NCBI RefSeq assembly: GCF_041381155.1
Contig: NC_091134.1
Location: 56,906,467 to 56,970,466, forward strand
DNA length: 64,000 bases
Direction: 5' to 3'
From: Argopecten irradians
Lineage: Eukaryota; Mollusca; Bivalvia; Pectinida; Pectinidae
A program made the translations under genes and the position numbers. Below, piece by piece: positions 49,361-61,487 of the stretch (positions are counted from its first letter, which is position 1; each line of letters opens with the position of its first letter). The notes beneath the pieces were generated by a model. That model saw only the letters and a list, made by a program, of their open reading frames with translations. It had not been told where the DNA came from and ran no database searches.

Positions 49361-49914
49361 TAGCCTGAGATATACTCTGGCATTATGTCGGATAGATGTC
49401 TGATTTAGGGCCAGAGCGCACTGCTATATCAAAACGTGGAATGAGTTGACACCGTTTGGTATCGGGCCAGGTCATCTCAGATTCAGACTACTTACAAAAT
49501 ATTACCATCGAGAATCGCCACTTACCTTGGTCTTTTCAACAAATGAATAATTTATCTACTCTGACTCATAGCCATCCATTTAGTCAAGTATGCACATTCT
49601 ATTGTGTCAACATAGTAGTTTCTTTTCCACAACTTTAAATGTCCCTCATCGTCGTCGCCATTTTCTCATAGCATGAAAATCACCCTTAATCTCGACGGAT
49701 TGCTATATTTGGGTAGATAAATTATTTATTTGTTGAATAGACTAAAGTTAGTGGTGCTTCTCAGTGGTCAGTCTGAATCGCAGAAGACCTGGCCCCATAC
49801 CAAACGGTGTCGGCTTATTTCACGTTGTGATATAGCAGCACGCTCTGGCCCTAAACCAGACATCTGTCTGTAATAATGTCTGAGTCTAGTGTCAGGGCCA
49901 GAGTATCTCGGGCT
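49361..49914. mobile_element. Mutator-like MITE with long inverted ends and 10-bp TSD
   Basis: About 130-150 bp at each end are inverted copies (AGCCTGAGATATACTCTGGC on the left against GCCAGAGTATCTCGGGCT on the right, also GACACCGTTTGGTAT against ATACCAAACGGTGTC). TCCTAAAATT occurs directly on both sides (49351-49360 and 49915-49924). Long inverted ends with a 9-11 bp duplication are typical of Mutator-like elements. The interior of roughly 270 bp has no transposase. Confidence 0.8.
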
Positions 49915-50080
49915 TCCTAAAATTGTTCCCAATTAGAAGACTATAATATGAATGGATTCTTTCTCAAAATATGACTTGTATGAAACATCACTACATCTTA
50001 TTTGCATATCTCGGCAAACACAGGTTACCTTATCCTCGTCGTATTTCTATCAGCTTAAAGCAGATATAATTGTGGAAGAA

Positions 50081-50191
50081 ACACATCACGTGACTCGTGT
50101 GTTGGATATGAAATTTATTCTACACTTGTAATTTATTTTTTAAGAATTACAGAAGACACTCGCTAAATCTCTTGTCTTTAGTAACTTTTAA
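50081..50191. mobile_element. Truncated copy of the hairpin MITE of 8265
   Basis: GTTGGATATGAAATTTATTC, AGAATTACAGAAGACAC and CTTGTCTTTAGTAACTTTTAA match the 8265-8432 element in order. Similarity stops exactly where the terminus of the 157-bp array begins (ACAAGAAGCCC at 50192). The array element therefore inserted into this MITE. Confidence 0.65.
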
Positions 50192-51179
50192 ACAAGAAGC
50201 CCAGAGGGCCTGTATCGCTCACCTGGTTTGTAATGCCAAGTAATGTTCTGAATACAGGTTCATTGTTTCTTTTCTGAAGGAATTTGAATATTTACCTCTA
50301 AATCCCCTATCGGGCCCCACCCCTCCTGTCCCCAGGGGGTTAGAGCCAAAATTTATACAAGTTCTATTCCCCTTCCCCCAAGGATGTTTGTGGCCAAATT
50401 TGGTTACAATCCATGCAGAACTCTATGACTAGTAGTGATTTACAGGATTTACCTCTATTTCCCCTTTTGGGCCCGCCCCTCCTTCCCCCAGGGGGTCAGA
50501 GCCAAAATTTATACAAGTTCTATTCCCCTTCCCCAAGAATGTTTGTGGCCAAATTTGGTTACGTTCCAAGCAGAACTCTAGGACAAGTAGCGATTTATAG
50601 GATTTACCTCTATTTCCCCTATTGGGCCCCGCCCCTCCTGCCCCCGGGGGGTCAGAGCCAAAATTTATACAAGTTCTGTTCCCCTTCCTCCAAGAATGTT
50701 TGTGGCCAAATTTGGTTTCAATCCATGCAGAACTCTATGACAAGTAGCAATTCATAGAATTTACCTGTATTTCCCCTTTTGGGCCCCGCCCCTCCTGCCT
50801 CCGGGGGTCAGAGCCAAAATTTATACAACTTTTGTTCCCCTTCCTCCAAGGATGTTTGTGTCCAAATTTGGTTACAATCCATGCAGAACTCTATGACAAG
50901 TAGCGATTCATAGGATTTACCTCTATTTCCCCTTTTGGGCCCCGCCCCTCTTGCCCCCGAGGGGTCAGAGCCAAAATTGATACAAGTTCTGTTCCCCTTC
51001 GTCCAAGGATGTTTGTGGCCAAATTTGGTTACATTCCATGCAGAACTCTATGACAAGTAGCGATTTATAGGATTTACCTCTATTTCCCCTTTTGGGCCCG
51101 CCCCTCCTACCCCCGGGATGTCAGAGCTAAAATTCAAACAAGTTCTGTTCCCCTTCCTCCAAGGATGTTTGTGGCCAAA

Positions 51180-51765
51180 GGACTAGATATGGTAAGGGTC
51201 ATCTATAGCCCCCAAATCCGCTATTTTTCAAAGTCTGTTATTTTAAAATGTTATTCTTGCATTTCAAATATTAACTACATACCGCACATATTTGATAGTG
51301 CTAAAAGGTAATATAGCAGTTCTAGTTGCCATGGCAACCATTTTATTATGCATAAATTATGCAAAATGTGAAAATTTCATCAAAATTGGCATTTTTTATG
51401 CAGTTTTTCATCTAGTTAACATAGAGCGCAATCTAGAACAAACTTTATATTTCTCAAAATGATGTATTTTTCGAGTCTGCTAATTCTCTTAAAATATAAA
51501 GTTTGTTCTAGAATGCGCTTTATTACTTTTAAAAGAAAAACTATCAAAATATATGCCAAAATTGACAAAATTTTCAAATTTGCATAATTTATGCAAAGTT
51601 ACCATGGTTATATAGCAAAAACATACTTTCTGTCAACAAAAACATCATTAAGTTTTTATCAGGGGTGTATTCAATATTTCAAACGCGGCAACTTAATTTC
51701 TAAATACTTAATTTAAAATTTGGTAGATTTAGGGGCCAAAAAGAGCCATTATCATATCTAGTCCC
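51180..51765. mobile_element. 586-bp foldback element, copy 1
   Basis: Ends GGACTAGATATGGTAAGGG and ATTATCATATCTAGTCC are imperfect inverted repeats. The arms continue inwards: TGCCATGGCAACC against TACCATGGTTATA, TTATGCATAAATTATGCAAA against TTTGCATAATTTATGCAAAG, and CTAGAACAAACTTTATATTT against AATATAAAGTTTGTTCTAG. The whole element is thus one diverged palindrome. It is inserted at the centre of CCAAA/TTTGG in a 157-bp monomer. Confidence 0.8.
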
Positions 51766-53333
51766 TTGGTTACAATCCATGTAGAACTCTATGACTAGTA
51801 GTGATTCATAGGATTTACCTCTATTTCCCCTATTGGTTCCTGCACCTCCTGCCCCCAGGGGGTCAGAGCCAAAATTTATACAAGTTCTGTTCCCCTTCCT
51901 CCAAGGATGTTTGTGGCCAAATTTGGTTTCAATCCATGCAGAACTCTATGACAAGTAGCAATTCATAGAATTTACCTCTATTTCCCCTTTTGGGCCCCGC
52001 CCCTCCTGCCTCCGGGGGGTCAGAGCCAAAATTTATACAACTTTTGTTCCCCTTCCTCCAAGGATGTTTGTGGCCAAATTTGGTTACAATCCATGCAGAA
52101 CTCTATGACAAGTAGCGATTCATAGGATTTACCTCTATTTCCCCTTTTGGGCCCCGCCCCTCCTGCCCCCGGGGGGTCAGAGCCAAAATTTATACAACTT
52201 TTGTTCCCCTTCCTCCAAGGATGTTTGTGGCCAAATTTGGTTACAATCCATGCAGAACTCTATGACAAGTAGCGATTCATAGGATTTACCTCTATTTCCC
52301 CTTTTGGGCCCCGCCCCTCCTGCCCCTGGGGGGTCAGAGCCAAAATTTATGCAAGTTCTGTTCCCCTTCCTCCAAGGATGTTTGTGGTCAAATTTGGTTA
52401 CAATCCATGCAGAACTCTATGACAAATAGCGATTCATAGGATTTACCTCTATTTCCCCTTTTGGGCCCCGCCCCTCTTGCCCCCGGGGGGTCAGAGCCAA
52501 AATTGATACAAGTTCTGTTCCCCTTCGTCCAAGGATGTTTGTGGCCAAATTTGGTTACAATCCATGCAGAACTCTATGACAAGTAGCGATTCATACGATT
52601 TACCTCTATTTCCCCTTTTGGGCCCCGCCCCTCCTGCCCCCGGGGGGTCAGAGCCAAAATTTATACAACTTTTGTTCCCCTTCCTCCAAGGATGTTTGTG
52701 GCCAAATTTGGTTACAATCCATGCAGAACTCTATGACAAGTAGCGATTCATAGGATTTACCTCTATTTCCCCTTTTGGGCCCCGCCCCTCCTGCCCCCGG
52801 GGGGTCAGAGCCAAAATTTATACAAGTTCTGTTCCCCTTCCTCCAAGGATGTTTGTGGCCAAATTTGGTTACAATCCATGCAGAACTCTATGACAAGTAG
52901 CGATTCATAGGATTTACCTCTATTTCCCCTTTTGGGCCCCGCCCCTCCTGCCCCCGGGGGGTCAGAGCCAAAATTTATACAAGTTCTGTTCCCCTTCGTC
53001 CAAGGATGTTTGTGGCCAAATTTGGTTACAATCCATGCAGAACTCAATGACAAGTAGCGATTCATACGATTTACCTCTATTTCCCCTATTGGTCCCGCCC
53101 CTCCTGCCCCCGGGGGGTCAGAGCCAAAATTTATACAAGTTCTGTTCCCCTTCCTCCAAGGATGTTTGTGGCCAAATTTGGTTACATTCCATGCAGAACT
53201 CTATGACAAGTAGCGATTTATAGGATTTACCTCTATTTCCCCGTTTGGGCCCCGCCCCTCCTACCCCCGGGATGTCAGAGCTAAAATTCAAACAAGTTCT
53301 GTTCCCCTTCCTCCAAGGATGTTTGTGGCCAAA

Positions 53334-53919
53334 GGACTAGATATGGTAAGGGTAATCTATGGCCCCCAAATCCGCTATTTTTCAAAGTCTGTTATTTTAA
53401 AATGTTATTCTTGCATTTCAAATATTAACTACATACCGCACATATTTGATAGTGCTAAAAGGTAATATAGCAGTTCTAGTTGCCATGGCAACCATTTTAT
53501 TATGCATAAATTATGCAAAATGTGAAAATTTCATCAAAATTGGCATTTTTTATGCAGTTTTTCATCTAGTTAACATAGAGCGCAATCTAGAACAAACTTT
53601 ATATTTCTCAAAATGATGTATTTTTCGAGTCTGCTAATTCTCTTAAAATATAAAGTTTGTTCTAGAATGCGCTTTATTACTTTTAAAAGAAAAACTATCA
53701 AAATATATGCCAAAATTGACAAAATTTTCAAATTTGCATAATTTATGCAAAGTTACCATGGTTATATAGCAAAAACATACTTTCTGTCAACAAAAACATC
53801 ATTAAGTTTTTATCAGGGGTGTATTCAATATTTCAAACGCGGCAACTTAATTTCTAAATACTTAATTTAAAATTTGGTAGATTTAGGGGCCAAAAAGAGC
53901 CATTATCATATCTAGTCCC
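53334..53919. mobile_element. 586-bp foldback element, copy 2
   Basis: Same length and same monomer position as copy 1, with very few differences. It was copied with the array and not inserted independently. Confidence 0.8.
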
Positions 53920-55486
53920 TTGGTTACAATCCATGTAGAACTCTATGACTAGTAGTGATTCATAGGATTTACCTCTATTTCCCCTATTGGTTCCTGCACC
54001 TCCTGCCCCCAGGGGGTCAGAGCCAAAATTTTATACAAGTTCTGTTCCCCTTCCTCCAAGGATGTTTGTGGCCAAATTTGGTTTCAATCCATGCAGAACT
54101 CTATGACAAGTAGCAATTCATAGAATTTACCTCTATTTCCCCTTTTGGGCCCCGCCCCTCCTGCCTCCGGGGTTCAGAGCCAAAATTTATACAACTTTTG
54201 TTCCCCTTCCTCCAAGGATGTTTGTGGCCAAATTTGGTTACAATCCATGCAGAACTCTATGACAAGTAGCGATTCATAGGATTTACCTCTATTTCCCCTT
54301 TTGGGCCCCGCCCCTCCTGCCCCCGGGGGGTCAGAGCCAAAATTTATACAACTTTTGTTCCCCTTCCTCCAAGGATGTTTGTGGCCAAATTTGGTTACAA
54401 TCCATGCAGAACTCTATGACAAGTAGCGATTCATAGGATTTACCTCTATTTCCCCTTTTGGGCCCCGCCCCTCCTGCCCCTGGGGGGTCAGAGCCAAAAT
54501 TTATGCAAGTTCTGTTCCCCTTCCTCCAAGGATGTTTGTGGTCAAATTTGGTTACAATCCATGCAGAACTCTATGACAAATAGCGATTCATAGGATTTAC
54601 CTCTATTTCCCCTTTTGGGCCCCGCCCCTCTTGCCCCGGGGGGTCAGAGCCAAAATTGATACAAGTTCTGTTCCCCTTCGTCCAAGGATGTTTGTGGCCA
54701 AATTTGGTTACAATCCATGCAGAACTCTATGACAAGTAGCGATTCATACGATTTACCTCTATTTCCCCTTTTGGGCCCCGCCCCTCCTGCCCCCGGGGGG
54801 TCAGAGCCAAAATTTATACAACTTTTGTTCCCCTTCCTCCAAGGATGTTTGTGGCCAAATTTGGTTACAATCCATGCAGAACTCTATGACAAGTAGCGAT
54901 TCATAGGATTTACCTCTATTTCCCCTTTTGGGCCCCGCCCCTCCTGCCCCTGGGGGGTCAGAGCCAAAATTTATGCAAGTTCTGTTCCCCTTCCTCCAAG
55001 GATGTTTGTGGTCAAATTTGGTTACAATCCATGCAGAACTCTATGACAAATAGCGATTCATAGGATTTACCTCTATTTCCCCTTTTGGGCCCCGCCCCTC
55101 TTGCCCCCGGGGGGTCAGAGCCAAAATTGATACAAGTTCTGTTCCCCTTCGTCCAAGGATGTTTGTGGCCAAATTTGGTTACAATCCATGCAGAACTCAA
55201 TGACAAGTAGCGATTCATACGATTTACCTCTATTTCCCCTATTGGTCCCGCCCCTCCTGCCCCCGGGGGGTCAGAGCCAAAATTTATACAAGTTCTGTTC
55301 CCCTTCCTCCAAGGATGTTTGTGGCCAAATTTGGTTACATTCCATGCAGAACTCTATGACAAGTAGCGATTTATAGGATTTACCTCTATTTCCCCTTTTG
55401 GGCCCCGCCCCTCCTACCCCCGGGATGTCAGAGCTAAAATTCAAACAAGTTCTGTTCCCCTTCCTCCAAGGATGTTTGTGGCCAAA

Positions 55487-57371
55487 GGACTAGATATGGT
55501 AAGGGTCATCTATGGCCCCCAAATCCGCTATTTTTCAAAGTCTGTTATTTTAAAATGTTATTCTTGCATTTCAAATATTAACTACATACCGCACATATTT
55601 GATAGTGCTAAAAGGTAATATAGCAGTTCTAGTTGCCATGGCAACCATTTTATTATGCATAAATTATGCAAAATGTGAAAATTTCATCAAAATTGGCATT
55701 TTTTATGCAGTTTTTCATCTAGTTAACATAGAGCGCAATCTAGAACAAACTTTATATTTCTCAAAATGATGTATTTTTCGAGTCTGCTAATTCTCTTAAA
55801 ATATAAAGTTTGTTCTAGAATGCGCTTTATTACTTTTAAAAGAAAAACTATCAAAATATATGCCAAAATTGACAAAATTTTCAAATTTGCATAATTTATG
55901 CAAAGTTACCATGGTTATATAGCAAAAACATACTTTCTGTCAACAAAAACATCATTAAGTTTTTTAGCTCACCTGGCCCGAAGGGCCAGTGAGCTTATGT
56001 CATGGCGCGGCGTCCGTCGTCCGTCGTCCGTCGGCGTCCGTCGGCGTCCGTCTGTCCGTCAACATTTCCTTTAAATCGCTACTAGTCATAGAGTTCTGAA
56101 TGGATTATAACCAAATTTGGCCAGAAACATCCTTGGGGGAGGGGGAACAGAACTTGTATAAATTTTGGCTCTGACCCCCCAGGGGCAGGAGGGGCGGGGC
56201 CCAATGGGGATATAGAGGTAAATCCTTTAAATCGCTATTAGTCATAGAGTTCTACATGGATTGTAACCAAATTTGGCCACAAACATCCTTGGAGGAAGGG
56301 GAACAGAACTTGTATAAAGTTTTGCTCTGGTCCCTCGAGGGCAGGAGGGGCGGGGCCCAATAGGGGAAATAGAGGTAAATCCTTTAAATCGCTACTAGTC
56401 ATAGAGTTCTGAATGGAATGTAACCAAATTTGGCCACAAACATCCTTGGGGGGATGGGAACAGAACTTGTATAAATTTTGGCTCTGGTCCCTCGGGGGCA
56501 GGAGGGGCGGGGCCCAAAAGGGGAAATAGAGGTAAATCCTTTAAATCGCTACTAGTCATAGAGTTCTACATGGATTGTAACCAAATTTGGCCACAAACAT
56601 CCTTGGAGGAAGGGGAACAGAACTTGTATAAAGTTTTGCTCTGGTCCCTCGGGGGCAGGAGGGGCGGGGCCCAATAGGGGAAATAGAGGTAAATTCTATA
56701 AATCGCTACTTGTCCTAGAGTTCTACATGGATTGTAACCAAATTTGGCCACAAACATCCTTGGGGGAAGGGGAACAGAACTTGTATAAATTTTGGCTCTG
56801 ATCCCCCGGGGGCAGGAGGGGCGGGGCCCAATAGGGGAAATAGAGGTAAATCATTTAAATCGCTACTAGTCATAGAGTTCTGAATGGAATGTAACCAAAT
56901 TTGGCCACAAACATCCTTGGGGGAAGGGGAACAGAACTTGTATAAATTTTGGCTCTGGTCCCCCAGGGGCAGGAGGGGCGGGGCCCAATAGGGGAAATAG
57001 AGGTAAATCCTTTAAATCGCTACTTGTCCTAGAGTTCTGCATGGATTGTAACCAAATTTGGCCACAAACATCCTTGGGGGAAGGGGAACAGAACTTGTAT
57101 AAATTTTGGCTCTGATACCCCAGGGGCAGGAGGGGTGGGGCCCAATAGGGGATTTAGAGGTTAATATTAAAATTCCTTCAGAAAAGAAACAATGAACCTG
57201 TATTCAGAACATTACTTGGCATTGCAAACCAGGTGAGCGATACAGGCCCTCTGGGCCTCTTGTATCAGGGGTGTATTCAATATTTCAAACGCGGCAACTT
57301 AATTTCTAAATACTTAATTTAAAATTTGGTAGATTTAGGGGCCAAAAAGAGCCATTATCATATCTAGTCCC
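55487..57371. mobile_element. Foldback element, copy 3, split by a 1299-bp insertion
   Basis: It spans 1885 bp, exactly 586 + 1299. The two parts match copy 1 on either side of the inserted element at 55965-57263. Confidence 0.8.
55965..57263 (+). mobile_element. 1299-bp Helentron-like nonautonomous element
   Basis: It starts TAGCTCACCTGGCCCGAAGG with the hairpin GCTCACCTGGCCC/GAA/GGGCCAGTGAGC, then a CGTCCGTCGTCCGTCGGCG linker. About seven 157-bp monomers follow in the opposite sense to the surrounding array, and it ends AGGCCCTCTGGGCCTCTTGT. The empty site in copies 1 and 2 reads AAGTTTTTATCAGGGG, so insertion left no target duplication and fits a T/T site. That agrees with Helentron-type rolling-circle elements (inference). 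No Rep/helicase frame. Confidence 0.7.
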
Positions 57372-58505
57372 TTGGTTACAATCCATGTAGAACTCTATGA
57401 CTAGTAGTGATTCATAGGATTTACCTCTATTTCCCCTATTGGTTCCTGCACCTCCTGCCCCCAGGGGGTCAGAGCCAAAATTTATACAAGTTCTGTTCCC
57501 CTTCCTCCAAGGATGTTTGTGGCCAAATTTGGTTTCAATCCATGCAGAACTCTATGACAAGTAGCAATTCATAGAATTTACCTCTATTTCCCCTTTTGGG
57601 CCCCGCCCCTCCTGCCTCCGGGGGTCAGAGCCAAAATTTATACAACTTTTGTTCCCCTTCCTCCAAGGATGTTTGTGGCCAAATTTGGTTACAATCCATG
57701 CAGAACTCTATGACAAGTAGCGATTCATAGGATTTACCTCTATTTCCCCTTTTGGGCCCCGCCCCTCCTGCCCCCGGGGGGTCAGAGCCAAAATTTATAC
57801 AAGTTCTGTTCCCCTTCCTCCAAGGATGTTTGTGGCCAAATTTGGTTACAATCCATGCAGAACTCTATGACAAGTAGCGATTCATAGGATTTACCTCTAT
57901 TTCCCCTTTTGGGCCCCGCCCCTCCTGCCCCTGGGGGGTCAGAGCCAAAATTTATGCAAGTTCTGTTCCCCTTCCTCCAAGGATGTTTGTGGTCAAATTT
58001 GGTTACAATCCATGCAGAACTCTATGACAAATAGCGATTCATAGGATTTACCTCTATTTCCCCTTTTGGGCCCCGCCCCTCTTGCCCCCGGGGGGTCAGA
58101 GCCAAAATTGATACAAGTTCTGTTCCCCTTCGTCCAAGGATGTTTGTGGCCAAATTTGGTTACAATCCATGCAGAACTCAATGACAAGTAGCGATTCATA
58201 CGATTTACCTCTATTTCCCCTATTGGCCCCGCCCCTCCTGCCCCGGGGGGTCGAGCCAAAATTATACCTCCCTCCCTGGGGGGTCAGAGCCATAAAATTT
58301 TATACAAGTTCTGTGATTCCCCTTCCTCCAAGGATGTTTGTGGCCAAATTTGGTTACATTCCATGCAGAACTCTATGACAAGTAGCGATTTATAGGATTT
58401 ACCTCTATTTCCCCTTTTGGGCCCCGCCCCTCCTACCCCCGGGATGTCAGAGCTAAAATTCAAACAAGTTCTGTTCCCCTTCCTCCAAGGATGTTTGTGG
58501 CCAAA

Positions 58506-60390
58506 GGACTAGATATGGTAAGGGTCATCTATGGCCCCCAAATCCGCTATTTTTCAAAGTCTGTTATTTTAAAATGTTATTCTTGCATTTCAAATATTAA
58601 CTACATACCGCACATATTTGATAGTGCTAAAAGGTAATATAGCAGTTCTAGTTGCCATGGCAACCATTTTATTATGCATAAATTATGCAAAATGTGAAAA
58701 TTTCATCAAAATTGGCATTTTTTATGCAGTTTTTCATCTAGTTAACATAGAGCGCAATCTAGAACAAACTTTATATTTCTCAAAATGATGTATTTTTCGA
58801 GTCTGCTAATTCTCTTAAAATATAAAGTTTGTTCTAGAATGCGCTTTATTACTTTTAAAAGAAAAACTATCAAAATATATGCCAAAATTGACAAAATTTT
58901 CAAATTTGCATAATTTATGCAAAGTTACCATGGTTATATAGCAAAAACATACTTTCTGTCAACAAAAACATCATTAAGTTTTTTAGCTCACCTGGCCCGA
59001 AGGGCCAGTGAGCTTATGTCATGGCGCGGCGTCCGTCGTCCGTCGTCCGTCGGCGTCCGTCGGCGTCCGTCTGTCCGTCAACATTTCCTTTAAATCGCTA
59101 CTAGTCATAGAGTTCTGAATGGATTATAACCAAATTTGGCCAGAAACATCCTTGGGGGAGGGGGAACAGAACTTGTATAAATTTTGGCTCTGACCCCCCA
59201 GGGGCAGGAGGGGCGGGGCCCAATGGGGATATAGAGGTAAATCCTTTAAATCGCTATTAGTCATAGAGTTCTACATGGATTGTAACCAAATTTGGCCACA
59301 AACATCCTTGGAGGAAGGGGAACAGAACTTGTATAAAGTTTTGCTCTGGTCCCTCGAGGGCAGGAGGGGCGGGGCCCAATAGGGGAAATAGAGGTAAATC
59401 CTTTAAATCGCTACTAGTCATAGAGTTCTGAATGGAATGTAACCAAATTTGGCCACAAACATCCTTGGGGGGATGGGAACAGAACTTGTATAAATTTTGG
59501 CTCTGGTCCCTCGGGGGCAGGAGGGGCGGGGCCCAAAAGGGGAAATAGAGGTAAATCCTTTAAATCGCTACTAGTCATAGAGTTCTACATGGATTGTAAC
59601 CAAATTTGGCCACAAACATCCTTGGAGGAAGGGGAACAGAACTTGTATAAAGTTTTGCTCTGGTCCCTCGGGGGCAGGAGGGGCGGGGCCCAATAGGGGA
59701 AATAGAGGTAAATTCTATAAATCGCTACTTGTCCTCGAGTTCTACATGGATTGTAACCAAATTTGGCCACAAACATCCTTGGGGAAAGGGGAACAGAACT
59801 TGTATAAATTTTGGCTCTGACCCCCCAGGGGCAGGAGGGGCGGGGCCCAATAGGGGAAATAGAGGTAAATCATTTAAATCGCTACTAGTCATAGAGTTCT
59901 GAATGGAATGTAACCAAATTTGGCCACAAACATCCTTGGGGGAAGAGGAACAGAACTTGTATAAATTTTGGCTCTGGTCCCTCAGGGGCAGGATGGGCGG
60001 GGCCCAATAGGGGAAATAGAGGTAAATTCTATAAATCGCTACTTGTCCTAGAGTTCTGCATGGATTGTAACCAAATTTGGCCACAAACATCCTTGGGGGA
60101 AGGGGAACAGAACTTGTATAAAGTTTGGCTCTGATACCCCAGGGGCAGGAGGGGTGGGGCCCAATAGGGGATTTAGAGGTTAATATTAAAATTCCTTCAG
60201 AAAAGAAACAATGAACCTGTATTCAGAACATTACTTGGCATTGCAAACCAGGTGAGCGATACAGGCCCTCTGGGCCTCTTGTATCAGGGGTGTATTCAAT
60301 ATTTCAAACGCGGCAACTTAATTTCTAAATACTTAATTTAAAATTTGGTAGATTTAGGGGCCAAAAAGAGCCATTATCATATCTAGTCCC
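58506..60390. mobile_element. Foldback element, copy 4, with the same insertion
   Basis: Again 1885 bp, with the nested element at the identical position as in copy 3, showing that copies 3 and 4 descend from one occupied ancestor. Confidence 0.8.
58984..60282 (+). mobile_element. 1299-bp Helentron-like element, second copy
   Basis: Same length and nearly the same sequence as 55965-57263. Small differences occur in the internal monomers. Confidence 0.7.
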
Positions 60391-61487
60391 TTGGTTACAA
60401 TCCATGTAGAACTCTATGACTAGTAGTGATTCATAGGATTTACCTCTATTTCCCCTATTGGTTCCTGCACCTCCTGCCCCCAGGGGGTCAGAGCCAAAAT
60501 TTATACAAGTTCTGTTCCCCTTCCTCCAAGGATGTTTGTGGCCAAATTTGGTTTCAATCCATGCAGAACTCTATGACAAGTAGCAATTCATAGAATTTAC
60601 CTCTATTTCCCCTTTTGGGCCCCGCCCCTCCTGCCTCCGGGGGTCAGAGCCAAAATTTATACAACTTTTGTTCCCCTTCCTCCAAGGATGTTTGTGGCCA
60701 AATTTGGTTACAATCCATGCAGAACTCTATGACAAGTAGCGATTCATACGATTTACCTCTATTTCCCCTTTTGGGCCCCGCCCCTCCTGCCCCCGGGGGG
60801 TCAGAGCCAAAATTTATACAACTTTTGTTCCCCTTCCCCCAAGGATGTTTGTGGCCAAATTTGGTTACAATCCATGCAGAACTCTATGACAAGTAGCGAT
60901 TTATAGGATTTACCTCTATTTCCCCTATTGGGCCCCGCCCCTCCTGCCCCTGGGGGGTCAGAGCCAAAATTTATGCAAGTTCTGTTCCCCTTCCTCCAAG
61001 GATGTTTGTGGTCAAATTTGGTTACAATCCATGCAGAACTCTATGACAAGTAGCGATTCATAGGATTTACCTCTATTTCCCCTTTTGGGCCCCGCCCCTC
61101 TTGCCCCCGGGGGGTCAGAGCCAAAATTGATACAAGTTCTGTTCCCCTTCGTCCAAGGATGTTTGTGGCCAAATTTGGTTACAATCCATGCAGAACTCAA
61201 TGACAAGTAGCGATTCATACGATTTACCTCTATTTCCCCCTATTGGTCCCGCCCCTCCTGCCCCCGGGGGGTCAGAGCCAAAATTTATACAAGTTCTGTT
61301 CCCCTTCCTCCAAGGATGTTTGTGGCCAAATTTGGTTACATTCCATGCAGAACTCTATGACAAGTAGCGATTTATAGGATTTACCTCTATTTCCCCTTTT
61401 GGGCCCCGCCCCTCCTACCCCCGGGATGTCAGAGCTAAAATTCAAACAAGTTCTGTTCCCCTTCCTCCAAGGATGTTTGTGGCCAAA

